Shown here: positions 23,416 to 34,285 of the stretch, piece by piece
Numbering within the stretch: position 1 is the stretch's first letter
Layout: every line of letters begins with the position of its first letter
NCBI GenBank assembly: GCA_012932865.1
Contig: SAXG01000117.1
Location: 25,177 to 89,176 of the forward strand
Reading direction: 5' to 3'
DNA from: Amylostereum areolatum
Lineage: Eukaryota > Basidiomycota > Agaricomycetes > Russulales > Stereaceae
Length of the DNA stretch: 64,000 nt
The notes under the pieces: generated by a model
Told to the model about the DNA's origin: nothing
Databases searched by the model: none
Seen by the model: only the letters and a program-made list of their open reading frames with translations
Made by a program: the position numbers and the translations under genes

Positions 23416-24851
23416 TCACCGAGGAGTATGGCGCACGTTCACATACCACTTCCCACCCCCCGCATAAGTCAACCCCATGGGCGTCAAGTTTTCAATACCA
23501 ATTCCGCGAGCGGTGCCAACTGTCCACTGGACGTATGCTCTATCGCACGGCTCCTTCGTGTTCTACATAAGTCACCAGGTCAGTTTGCACTCGACCGTCA
23601 CAATGCAAGACGTACTCTGATAACCGCGATGACCTCCCGCACTACAGCGCACGCTGCGGTGGCAAGCTCGGATTGCGTAGCGTCAACCGACACCGTAGTT
23701 ACTCCATGGTCGGAGGCGCGAGGGTAACCTGGCATGTTGAACCGGATGGACATAGAATGGTAGCGTTTGCCATAATCTTCCATTGGTCGCACGCCCGGGT
23801 TGTCCAGTCCCATCGTCGGGTTATTGATATCCACGCCCAAAACATTTCTCATCGCAGCTTTGCCCAGCTTACCAAAGTCATCGTAACAGCTCCGATGGAA
23901 ATTGATGTTGGGCCCCTGGCCGGCGGGCAGAGGCTGTGGAATATCTCGAGGTTCGGTCTGAATCACAGGGAAGGCCTCGTGGCGAGAGCTGGAAGAGGCC
24001 TTACGGCTGCGACGCCCCAGGGTCCCATGAGACTTGGACGCGCGAAGTGTACGATGATCGGCCACCGTCGAAATTGCCTCCTCGTGTTCCTCGAGGATCG
24101 GCATGCTACTATCGCCTGCTGCAGTGCGACGGGGAAGCACAGCGTGGCTAGGGTGCGGGGTCGACAGCACCTCGCCCGGGCGCTCTTCCCAGAGAGGCAC
24201 TTCCTTGGGGTATCTCATCTCCTCCCTGTTTCCGTGCACGGCAGTCGGCTGGACGAAGGACTTGGCATGGCGAAGAGACCTCGTCGAGTCCAGATGGGGG
24301 GACATACGCATGGGGGAAGATGAACGTGACGCCGGTGGAGTAAACGTGGATGGCGAGTAGGATCGCTGGGACGATTCAAGAACGGGGTAGGAGAACGACC
24401 TCTCTGGCACAACCGCCTGGATCCTCGAGTTGTCACGGTCGCGGAGCGACGGTCCACGTTCTGGCCACAGCGGACCTTGGTCTGGATACCTGGGCACGGG
24501 AGCACGCAAGTTTCCATAGGCCAACGACGAGGGAGCTGGGGATGTCGCCCGACTGGATGCCCGTGAGGATGCCGCACGACTGGACGCTCGGGAGAATGAG
24601 ATAGGCGATGAACTTGAAGGAAGCTGAGAAAGGTATGCGGAATCAACCGCGTAGAAGGTTCCGATGTTTTCCATCCAGTAGATGTTCTGGGGGGGTTAAG
24701 TGCAAGAGCAAGAGGAAATATAGTTACGGTGGAGGAAGGTACTTGTACTCACGGGCCACCCTTCCTTTTGCCGCTGTGTTCTAGCTCATTGCCACCAGTC
24801 TCTGGTGTCTTTGTCCTGTGGCCCTAGGGCGATCTTGATTGTGAGCCGCAT
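23416..24851 (-). CDS. Ser/Arg/Pro-rich protein of unknown function, with a possible in-frame stop near its start
   Basis: The main exon runs from the join at about 24692 (NIYWMENIGTFYAVDS) down to 23616. A GT-AG intron follows (23527-23615), then a last exon ending GGKWYVNVRHTPR. The middle is low-complexity (SRASSRAASSRASSRATS) and Pro-rich, with a more structured C-terminus (NINFHRSCYDDFGKLGKAA). Upstream, behind an intron that ends in a C-run, the segment read in the same phase is MRLTIKIALGPQDKD..., then a TGA at 24786-24788, then RTQRQKEGWP. Both sides look like coding sequence. Either the gene starts at the internal ATG 24674, or a nonsense change has hit an older start at 24851. Function not recognised. 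Confidence 0.65.
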
Positions 24852-25051
24852 GTCCCAGCCTCGGATAATAGCAACAATGGGTTGCCCCTTTGATTTTGAT
24901 TTGCACACATCCGAGCGGGTGATGATCGATGAACTGGTGAATCACACAATGCAACGGGTGAAAACAAACGCATTATCAATCCAAGCACATACATCATCGA
25001 CAAGCGCAATGCCCAAACAAGGTGAAAACTGGCTCAATGGCCACCTGCCAC

Positions 25052-25943
25052 TCAACAAGCCGTTTGTTGCTGAACCTTCTCTCCGTTGACCCATACGTCG
25101 ACGTGCTCGTCATAGAATGCGACAAAGCCTGCGATATCGGTACTTTCGGCGGTCGGCATCTTGTGCCACCAGGCGAGGCCGTCCTTCTTTCCGGTGGGGA
25201 GGTTAACATCAAAATAGTTTGCAGTGCCCTGGAAATGTCTACATCAAAACGACAAGTCGTGGATGCTAATGACAATGAACCAGACAGACCTTGTAAGGGC
25301 AGGACGTCGTATGTTCAGAGGAGCTGAGAAGGTCGAGACGGATGTCCGTCATCGGTATATAAGTCCTGGTGGGAAGACCGGTCTCAAAGACGAGGCGTGG
25401 TTTCGTAGTGTTCGCAACTTCGACACCATCAATCTCGACGCAGACGTGCTTCGAGGATTGCAATATGTCGATGCGCTACCTCATTATCGACCATCAATGG
25501 ATATAACTCAACCGAAGAGTTCAGTGACGCGTACCTTGTAGGGGTCCTTGGGGTGAACATAAATTTGTTGGTCTTCTTCGAACCACGCGTCCACTTTGTC
25601 GAAATCGATTCTCACGTAGTCCTTGAGGTCCCCTCTCTTGTAAACGACCGCCGCACCGGACGACACAGTACTTCCGACAACAAGGTCGTAGGTATCATGC
25701 CCATCACTCTCCTTCGCATCTTGAAGATAATCCATCACAACGGCGGATTTAGGAACGTAATAGTATGGCCACCACTCGTTTTCCCAACTGTCGGTAAATC
25801 AACGAAAATTCATGGTCACGGAGAGATGCATACACGCACACTAACTTAGGTTTGTTCGAGTCAGCAATATATTTGCCGCCGAACACAACTCGGACCCTCC
25901 TGTGCGAGTCTTCCGAATGTCCAACGTGAGGAAGGAGGTGCAT
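25052..25943 (-). CDS. Double DUF427 domain protein, copy A
   Basis: Four exons: 25943-25840, 25787-25535, 25475-25290 and 25228-25052. Each half has the DUF427 pattern: RRVRVVFGGKYIADSNKPKLVW then a YYYVPKSAV segment, and later VCVEIDGVEVANTTKPRLVFE then RTYIPMTDIRLDLL, TSCPYKGTANYFDV and GFVAFYDEHVDVWVNGEKV. DUF427 is a small beta-rich domain of unknown biochemical role found in bacteria and fungi, usually as single or tandem units. The paralog at 27989-28889 has the same exon pattern and conserved splice phases. Cytosolic, with no signal peptide. The start was chosen at the ATG giving the full first domain; a few extra upstream codons are possible. Confidence 0.85.
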
Positions 25944-27110
25944 GGATGGCGAATAATACTGGGAGGTAAGTCGACGCTTGTAGGGGGTTCTGATTCTGCC
26001 ATTCCATGAGGGCATCCCACTGCCTTTATATGCCTCATAAATGAGCGTAAGCCTGTTTCGATGGTGCTGAATGTCCATTCAGAGCCAGACGCGTGAACAA
26101 GCTAAGGTAGTATCAAGAGTAACATGGTTCGCGTGTGGGCCGAGCGCTCTAGGCGGCGATTTGTGCGCAAAGCCCACACAGCTTGAGCGTTGAACCTGTT
26201 CCAGTCAGATCGCAGTCGGCAGGTGTGTGAGACTGAGAAACCACAGTGAACATGTTGTCGTTCTAACATTCCCGGGACTCGGTTACGTGGGAGCCAGGGG
26301 CGAGGTCTTTGCGCGCAAACCTTCCCTGCAGCTTAGAGAAAAGTAAGCACACCTAGCATCTTGCTATACAAGACCAACCTTGCAGATGATTGTCTCGAGC
26401 GCAAGCCGCCCGATGCTAAGGCAGCTGTCAAGAGCACTGAATGCCTGGGTCGGGTGTTTGATCCACGGCGACACTGAGATCTGTCACAAAGATGGCGATG
26501 GGCACTTACAGGGAAGACTTATTGCGCGCTGATAATCGAAAGAAACACAATTGAGAGTAATCCAGAGCCGTGCCAATAAGCAGTACTAGGAAGTGGTGGT
26601 GTCGATTCGTCGAAGTTCGAACTGAGCTCGAGATTCGACAGAATCGACACACATGCAAGAATTATGTCAGCAGTCCGACACCGTGAACTTGCCAATGGAC
26701 CATGGCAGCAATCTTGGAGATAGCCATGAACAATGGCAACGCGTCCTGAACGCCCTTCACTAGGTCTAGCTTCACTCTCAACTGCTTGGGATAATGAAGA
26801 CATGCGGGGCAAAAGGAGCTGATGGTGTGAAGGCGTGCCGATGGTGTCTCCCTCCCGCCTCCCGCCTCCCGCCTTCCGCCGACGGGGCTGACGTCTTTTC
26901 CGCAATTTCGCAATTTACAAGCTCGACGACCTCGGTATAGCGTTCTGCATGACGTCCCGCCGTTGCAGACAATGACGACGGCGATGAAGTCAATAAACCA
27001 CTGGCGGCTCGGTTTTGGCTATAAAATGTCCTCCTCGGCCACACCCTCTCATCATCCACTCTGGCGACAAACATCTCATCAAACAACTCATCAGTCCTCC
27101 CAACATCACA
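25944..27110. other. Intergenic between DUF427 copy A and the small TUDOR-like gene
   Basis: About 1.17 kb with no supported gene; open frames here lack coding character. The last 100 bp hold a clear TATA box. Confidence 0.45.
27020..27026 (+). promoter_or_regulatory. TATA box of the small TUDOR-like gene
   Basis: TATAAAA lies 84 bp before the ATG at 27111, followed by a C/T-rich leader. A strong match at a usual fungal distance. Confidence 0.6.
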
Positions 27111-27493
27111 ATGCCGTCGTACAATAAATGTGACCAGGTCAGGTACAGGCCCGTCGGCGGTATGTTTATCTGTACTTCTCTGCGTGCTATGTCACCTCAT
27201 CACCAGGGTGCAGGTGGAAACGACAATGTCGCCCATTCAACTAGCGAAATAACCAACATTGTATCTGAGGAGGGTATTGTGCGTTGCCATTGCCTTGCTC
27301 TATAATCGCCTTTGTGTCTCGCCCTCTTCTTAGGAGAAGTACACCATTCGCAACGACAACACTGGCAAGGAAACCACTTACCAGGTCTGTCCACTCTTCG
27401 AACTTCTCGTCCTTCGCTTTTAACGCAGCCATTCAGGAGATGAACATTGTTGGCAAGGCCCAGGAATCTGTTGACGCCGAATACGACGAATGA
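27111..27493 (+). CDS. Small HVA1/TUDOR-like (DUF2945-type) protein
   Basis: Four short exons (27111-27159, 27214-27278, 27334-27384, 27437-27493) encode about 73 residues, starting MPSYNKCDQVRYRPVGG. The middle STSEITNIVSEEG and the block KYTIRNDNTGKETTYQEMNI are like the fungal hypervirulence-associated TUDOR-fold family (DUF2945), whose members are small beta-barrel proteins of unclear function. Assignment rests on the RYRPVGG start and the NDNTGKET block. It sits between two paralogous DUF427 genes transcribed the other way. Expected to be cytosolic. Confidence 0.7.
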
Positions 27494-27988
27494 ATACGAA
27501 GTTTACGCGCTCGTGCAATGTACTTTTAGCTATATACAACATGGTAGTCGTTGGTCTCAGCCGGTCGGTGGATCGATCAAGATGCAAGTATCATCGATGA
27601 CGGATTCGTCCGAGCCCTCAAGCGACTGACGGCAAAGTTGTTGGTGCAACTGTCGTATCTGCCGTTTGAGCCATATCATATTGCTCTATGCTTACCTCCG
27701 CAGTTCAATGTCCAATGTTCATCGCCGATGTTTTTGCCCTTCTAAACATCTTACTCCGCCAGCACCTCATAGTGAGACGTCGCAAACCCTGTCGTTCTTC
27801 TCTGCAAGGTACGTCCTTCCATTCCACTCCGCCTCTTTGTATCCCCTACTCAACCTCTTATGTTATCGAGAGACACTCGTTGTTACGCGGGAGCCGAGGA
27901 CCTCAGATGCCTGTAAAAATGGACTTGTGTGCTGTGGAATAAAACAACACGAGCACCAGCATACTTAATAACATACATTGGGTCTGGC
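27494..27988. other. Convergent intergenic gap
   Basis: About 500 AT-richer bases between the TUDOR-like gene and DUF427 copy B; no supported gene. Confidence 0.45.
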
Positions 27989-28889
27989 TTAGCCGAAGAT
28001 TGACTCAGGCCGTGGGACCTTGACCCCATCAACCCAAACGTCCACCTTCTCATCGTAGAACGCCACGAATCCCTTGATCTCTGCGCTCTCTAATGTTGGA
28101 GTCTTGTACCACCACACCAGACCGTCCTTCAGTCCAGACGGCAGGTCGATGTCGTAATAGCTCGCTGTACCCTGGTTAGCAGAGCAAACATCAGTCTGCG
28201 TCAAGAGAACGTATTGTCTGTAAGATTACCTTGTAGGGACAGGAGCTCGTCTTGTCGGATGGAACAAGGAGATCGAGTCGGGTGTCGGTTATGGGGATAT
28301 AAGTCCTGGTGGGGAGGCCCGTCTCAAACAGCAAACGCGGCTTGGTGGTGTTGGCAACTTCGACGCCGTCCACCTCCACACGGACATGCCGCGACGACTG
28401 CAAGATCTCGATGCGCTGCACGGGAGGTAAGCATCAAAGTGATAGAACACGGTAGCAAAAGATGAGGCCCACCTTGTAGGGATCCTTTGGGTGTACGTAG
28501 ATCCGCTCGTCCTCCTCGAACCACGCCTCCGCTTTGTCAAATGCGATCTTGGCCAGCCCGCTCAAGTCGCCGTCGGTGTGCACCGCCACGGCCTCCTCCG
28601 CGATCGTATCTCCTACGACGAGATCATACACGGTATGATTATCCACCTGCTTCGCGTTCTGAAGGTACTTCGCCGTCACGTCCGCTTTGGGAAGATAGTA
28701 GTGCGGGTAGTACGAGTGCTCCCATCTGTCCACAGGTCAGAAAGCCCAACCTCTCATATCGAGGCAAGAACGATGTGCTCACACCAGCTTTGGTGCTTTC
28801 GAATCGGCGATGATTTGACCTCCGAACAAGACGCGGACCCTCTTCGGCGAGTCCTCCTTATGCCCTGGTGGTGGGAACGGAACGACCAT
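27989..28889 (-). CDS. Double DUF427 domain protein, copy B
   Basis: Exons 28889-28783, 28725-28473, 28415-28230 and 28172-27989 encode two DUF427 units. The first has KRVRVLFGGQIIADSKAPKL, then WEHSYYPHYYLPKADV and VYDLVVGDTI. The second has VRVEVDGVEVANTTKPRLLF, then RTYIPITDTRLDLL, SSCPYKGTASYYDID and GFVAFYDEKVDVWVDGVKV. It is clearly paralogous to copy A about 2 kb away; intron positions and phases correspond one to one, so the pair arose by gene duplication, not retrocopying. Differences are spread along the protein, so the duplication is not recent. Biochemical role unknown. Confidence 0.86.
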
Positions 28890-30049
28890 CCTGTGGAAGC
28901 TGCGAATACGACCAAGGGTTTCAAAGAGGGGGTGAAGAGCGAGGATCAAGGTATTTTGACGCCAGAGCATATCGTCGACGGCTGCTTTATAATTATACAG
29001 TCCGCGATCTGTGACGCCCTTCCTTAAGATGGCGCAGGCAGCGTAGTCAGCCAGTCCGTCGCTGCGTCACGATCTTTCGCTGTGGTGTGGGAAGGGAGTG
29101 CTGAATCTATGCCTGGAATGGCGTTCGCAGTTAGTCAGACTTGGCCCGTAGGACTCCGTTTGTCGCTGACGAAGGCATCTGTTGCGCCGACCCAGGCGAT
29201 GAACTTCTTCTGGGGACCCATGACCAGGGAAAAGACGCGTGAGCTGGGCTATTCCAAGTGTTTTTATGTGGCTTGCGTGCGTTGACGTGCGACGGTGATA
29301 TGGCGCGTTGTCCTGCAGACCAGGTCGGCGGTCGCAGCCCAGATCATCAGTCCTGGAAGGCCCGCAAACATGGGAACCCGATAACATACATTTATATCCT
29401 TCATATTCCCTGCGACACACTTCCGTGACGATCCTCTGGTCGTATGTTATCGGACTTGGCTTGGGAGTCATGTTGAACATGAAAGCCCCAGGTTTGGGCG
29501 ATTCACATCGCCCACGCTTCATACGACGAGAACGGCCGCCGCAAAGCCAACAAGCTGTGAGGTCGATTTCTCGAAGTGAAGTCAGACGGTGTACCCGCCG
29601 ATGACGAGGATCCTGAGTCGAAGCATCAGGGTTACTAGCAGCGAACAAGAGAGGAATATCAAGGTGGGATTTGGAAAGAGTTGAGTCGCGAGAAGCGCTT
29701 GGGACGGTCTCCACGTGCTCGAGACACGGTCACGTCTGTCCCGGGACCTGTGTTGTATCTCTCGGAATGCAGTTCGCAGCCAGGCCAAATTAAAGCGGAA
29801 GGCAAACGCGCTTAGAGTGACTATAAGACAGGATGGGAGTGCTGAATCTGGGTCAATGGGATCGGTAACAGAGGTGGTATTCCACGAGGAAATTACGGTA
29901 GATCATATACACCAAAGAGGCGAGAGGATTACACCAACATAGAGAGGATTAGGCGCGAAATCGCCGCCCTAGTAACATAGAATGTCGGGGTATGGCCCAT
30001 TCCAAAGAAAAACACGGAACGAGGTTCGAGATCGTCTGCAGACTTGTGC
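28890..30049. other. Intergenic, no supported gene
   Basis: About 1.16 kb. A 215-codon minus-strand frame (29067-29714) lacks any recognisable domain and has irregular codon use, so I leave it out. Confidence 0.4.
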
Positions 30050-31537
30050 TCAATGACCGAAGAAACGCGAGAGACCCCGTTTCTCCTGTAAATTGTCCAG
30101 AGTGAGCGAAGAACCCGAACAGGAGGCGTGAAAGACGTACGTCGCCAACGAGTTCGCGTATCTTGACCGCACGCTCGCGGTCGTCGGTGCCCTTAACAAC
30201 ACGCAGATGCTCAACCTCTTCGGCCTTGAGCCTGAGCATCTCGGTCGTTTCCCGAGCGTGTTGGCGGCTTGCCTCGAGAGCCTCCTCGGCGGACTGAAGC
30301 GTCGTTACGGCCTTCTCGTGCGCACTGCGAGCAGCGAGTAGGGCCATTTCCTTCTTGTGCTCGTCAGCAAGGGCCTTTGCGTGGGCGGTATGGGAGCCGG
30401 ACTCCTCCTAAAAAAGAATTGCGTCAGAGTCAGGCTTTGAATGCAAACGCCCAGCAACCAACCTTGACAGCTGCCTTCTGGATCTTCTGAAGTTCGCCCA
30501 GTTCCTTCAATGCGACTTCAAGTGCCTTCTTCTCCGCGGCAGCCTCGTTCCTGATGACCTTGGACAGTGTGCGATTATGTTTCCCTACGATCCCACCTTA
30601 CGCGTGAGCTTCCTTCTCCTCCAGAATTTGAGTAAAGTTACTCACTCTCTTCTTTGCTGATTTTCACCTCATCCTGCGCCGAGATGTCTTCCTCGGCTGT
30701 CACCCGGCGTTCGTGGACAGTTTCGTCGACATCCAAAAGCGGGGCAGCCGTGGCCGCGCCGTTGGCAAAGGTGCTGCCGTTGGGATTGTCCGCGCTCCGG
30801 GTACTGTGCGTCATCGTCGAGCCGGGTTTGGGACTGGTCGCACGTGCTGCGCTCGACATGGCCGACGCGTTGCGGGCGTGGGGAGACGTCGTGGTAGAGG
30901 TGAGCGTTCCGTTGCGAAGGATGGGCTTGGGGGAGGCAGTCCGGGCGGGCGCGTCGATGGCCTCCTTGACGTCGGGGGTAAAATGGGTAGGCTCTGACGC
31001 AGTGAGGGGGGGTGTCGTGTCGGCGGGAGGAGACACGCCGGCACCTGCGGCAAGGACGGCGGGATGCTGAGGCGGCGGATCCAGCGCTTTCTCGTCCTGG
31101 GCAGGTGGAGTGGCCAAGGGAGCGGGTGGACCACCGACGGCAACCGAAGGTTGTCGGTGAACGTCTGCAGCGGTATCTGGTTCTGACTTGGTAACGGTGC
31201 TTTCACTGACGTGTTCGACAAAGCGAGGCGGTTGTTCGGAGGTTGGAGCGAACGCGACGGTGGTATCGGTGGTTGGGGCCTCTGACGCTGTTTCAGTTGC
31301 ATGCGTGACTGCAGGCTCGGCGATGGGGGCCAGCTTCTGGGCGGGGATAGCTTCGGCGGTGGTACCGTTCATGGTGGGGGCGGGGGCGGGGATGTTGGGG
31401 GGAGTCTGAGACTGGTGTTTGAACTTGGACGGGAAATCAGGAGATGGACCGCCGGGGATGGGGTCGACGGAGTCGGTTGAGATAGTACGGTCGTTCGGGG
31501 GAGGGTTCGTGGTGTCGCGGTTGAAGAATCCAAGCAT
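30050..31537 (-). CDS. Pro/Thr-rich protein with C-terminal coiled coil
   Basis: Exons are 31537-30646, 30584-30463, 30408-30141 and 30085-30050. It starts MLGFFNRDTTNPPPNDRT. The first 290 residues are disordered, rich in Pro, Thr, Ala and Ser. From KHNRTLSKVIRNEAAAEKK the protein becomes a long charged coiled coil (KALEVALKELGELQKIQ, EALEASRQHARETTEML, RAVKIRELVGD). The final exon ends EKRGLSRFFGH. This layout fits a cytoskeletal, cortical or membrane-associated scaffold, but I recognise no family. The coiled-coil exon boundaries all keep frame, which supports the model. Confidence 0.75.
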
Positions 31538-31755
31538 GGACAGAAAAAAAGGGAGGAGGAAACAAAGTTGACGAGGGAAGAAGACAAGAAAACCTGAGCT
31601 TATTACCTGGTCTATCGAATGACGTCAACCCCTAATCTCGGAGCGGACCACCCCGCTTTGGCACCTGGCTTTCGATCACTTCCCGCTAGAACACCTGGGC
31701 TCTTGGCCTTGGGCTTCAGATATAATGGCGATTCCGTCATATACAACCCACCTCG

Positions 31756-33289
31756 TCACAGGCCCTCGTACACATCCCGCCCCTCGTCCACTAATACCAC
31801 TTCTTCCCCGGACCCGTACAACGCGGTCACCACCTCCGTCTCCCGCCACCGCCTCGACGTCGACGACTTGGACAATGGCCTTAGCGAGTATTCCACCGAT
31901 AACGCCGACAGCACACCGCCGTACGCATGCGAGATCCCTGCCCGCAATCGAACCCATTAGTTCCTCGATTCGGCCCCACCCGCACAGCACTCAGGCCACT
32001 CACCGGTGTCTATGATGACGATCTTCCCCTCGCACCTTGACACGATTTTCTAGCACGCCGTCAGCTGACCTCCTGAAAATCACGGACGCGAATCCACATA
32101 CCTTGAAATCCGGCGTATGGCCCATAATCATCCGACGCGTTCCCGTCTTCTGCAGAACTGCATCCACCGCCTTGCACACTTCCTTCTCGTCTCCGAGGGC
32201 CCATCCGCGATACCACAGCGGGCCATCCGTGCCATACAGTCTGTCTTCTTCCTCGGTCGTGTCCGCCGGCAGTCCTGGGTACGGGTTAGGCGGATGCGGC
32301 GGAGGTTGGGTGCGCGTTTGCAGCTTGTGCAGGAGGCTCGCGCCTAAAGCGTTGATCACAGACGGGAAGGGTTGCAGAGCAGGGTACGCGGGTGCGAGGC
32401 CTCCGTGCACGAACGAGTAGGCCGCGTGAGTGAGCGGCGAAGGGAGAGAAGCAGCTAAGGACTCCGGTGCAGGTGGGTAATCGTCATTTGGCGCGCCGAG
32501 GAGAGGATGTAGAGGAAGGCGGGATGTGGTTGTGTAGTTCGTCGCCCACGCCCGCCCGATGCGACCTGTGGACAGCATTTTTTGACGCGCTGCCACGCCG
32601 CCGAATGTCTTGATCTCGGTTTGGGGAACGTATCTTTTCACACCGATGAGAGAGGCACTCTTGCATTCAAAGCACAGGCTGCTTACCGCCAGTCGCCTGC
32701 GGCCGAAGATCAGTCTGGGGTAAGAGGACGAGTGCGGGGTGGACGAGCAGACCAATCGCGTTCATCCATTCGTGATTCCCCAGGTGCGAAAGCACGCGTC
32801 CCCCAGCGCCTTCGGCTTGCACGCGTAGCCTCTCCATCCAGTCGAATAGCTTGATTGTGTCGTTACCCCTACACCCACACGCATACATCCATGAGCACGA
32901 GCATATACGACGTCCGACCGCACTGACCGGTCAATGATATCCCCCGTCTGAACAAACACATCCACCTTGCCCGACCACATACCCTTCGCGTCCACGACGT
33001 TCGCCATCTCTAACACCTTCTGCGCATTACCGATATCCCCGTGCAAGTCTCCCACCGCGACGATGCGTGTTGTTACGCCCTCTTCGTCCAGGTCCGCGAG
33101 CGAGTCGAAGGCATGCTGGGCCGTCACCGGCGGCGAAGAGAGTTTGAAGGCAGAAAATGACGGGAGATACGAGGAAAAAACGTAGAGGCAGGTGATAAGA
33201 AAGATGAGGACAACTAAGAAAAGGCGCGTGTAGGGGAAGGTGTGTGCAGGTCGGGAGGGAGAGCGAGTTCGAGCGAGACGTCGCGCCAT
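31756..33289 (-). CDS. Membrane-anchored PPP-type (Shewanella-like) metallophosphatase
   Basis: Six exons: 33289-32928, 32868-32753, 32696-32687, 32633-32102, 32049-32004 and 31937-31756. After a basic N-terminus there is one membrane segment (RLFLVVLIFLITCLYVF), so the catalytic domain lies beyond a signal anchor. All PPP metal-site motifs are present: GDLHGD, GDIIDRGND, LGNHEWM, FVHGGLAP and IMGHTP, followed by DTGISHAYGG. This pattern matches the calcineurin-like phosphatases of the Shewanella-like group found in fungi and plants. Its substrate is not known; an ER, Golgi or vacuolar lumen location is inferred from the anchor. Exon 3 is only 10 nt and encodes part of the GDWR turn after GNHEW. 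Confidence 0.88.
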
Positions 33290-33524
33290 GGGGGGGGGTG
33301 CTTAGCGACAAGTGTTTGCTTCCTTGGAATTTGTTGCGAAGGGTTAGATCATATACAGGCTTTACTTGCTCGCCGAGTCCAAAGAGACAGTCACAAGTGG
33401 GAAAATATGGATGGAAGGCCACCACTGGCGAGGCTCTGAAACGACTCTAAAGGGTCTGATCTGACTTTGCGTGACACACGACCTTGATAGATACATCCAT
33501 GTAAGCCTCTACGGTTACAAACAA

Positions 33525-33605
33525 GCATTAGTGGGGTAGTGGTAACCTGGGTCGTTGCCATGTTATAAGCTCGACCCGCCCGGAGTTCGATTCTCCGTTA
33601 ATGCA
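33525..33605 (+). tRNA. tRNA-Gly(GCC) with a 10-nt intron
   Basis: The acceptor stem GCATTAG pairs with TTAATGC, with A as discriminator. The D-arm region reads GGGGTAGTGGTAACCT. The anticodon stem GGTCG (33550-33554) pairs with CGACC (33572-33576). The T arm is CGGAG-TTCGATT-CTCCG. Anticodon GCC is at 33557-33559 with A37 at 33560. The extra loop bases 33561-33570 sit exactly after position 37, the canonical eukaryotic tRNA intron site. The pairing and conserved T-loop are strong evidence; the intron limits are placed by convention. Confidence 0.9.
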
Positions 33606-34285
33606 TCATTTTGGGAAATGACTGTTTTTGCCTACCGTTGGACTTGGCCCTGTAGTTAGAACTTACTACTTAGAAGTTAGTGTTACATAGTACTAAGTAG
33701 TAAGTACACTGTACACTGTACGCTTACAAGTTTAAAATGAAGTTTCGAAGTCACAGTTACAAGTTTACAACTTACTACTTACGACTCCAAGCTCCAGTCT
33801 CCGACTTACGTGACTTACGTCCGTCGTCGACTGTCGAGGGCCGACTCCCAAGGCATGTAATCTAACATAGGTATGTAGCAAGCAAAATTGTAGGATGAAT
33901 GAGCTTTGTGGCAAAAAGCCGAAGGGATAGCGATGGATACATCTCTTGCCAACTTGATAAAGAGGCAACTCATCGGCAATGTATACCATGGAGTATCGTC
34001 GAGCATGTGGCACAAGTGCTGGGGATGAATGTATACAAGGCCCGACGAACAAAGGAACGTGCTACAATATACAGAATACATCAATAGTGCGGCCAACGAT
34101 AAATAAGAAGTACAACCATTCTGGCGGGCCTCCCCGTGCGGCGATGGGGCCCTAAACCACCTGTATATTGTCTGCGTCTCTGCCTGGAAAGCATAAAATC
34201 AGCACGCAAGGAGGGAACCCTCGACCGATTTCCTCGCACTCTCCGTAGCTTCCCCAACCGCTCACCAGCCTTCATTCTCCTCGCC
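33606..34285. other. AT-rich spacer after the tRNA
   Basis: About 680 bp without a gene. The part from 33655 to 33800 is AT-rich and full of short repeated and partly palindromic words (TACTTAG/CTAAGTA types and a tandem of GTACACT). It could act as the tRNA terminator flank or be degenerate satellite. Confidence 0.4.

Noticed and set aside
29067..29714. 215-codon minus-strand frame
   Set aside because: No recognisable domain, irregular composition and no splice or promoter support; could be chance in GC-rich DNA.
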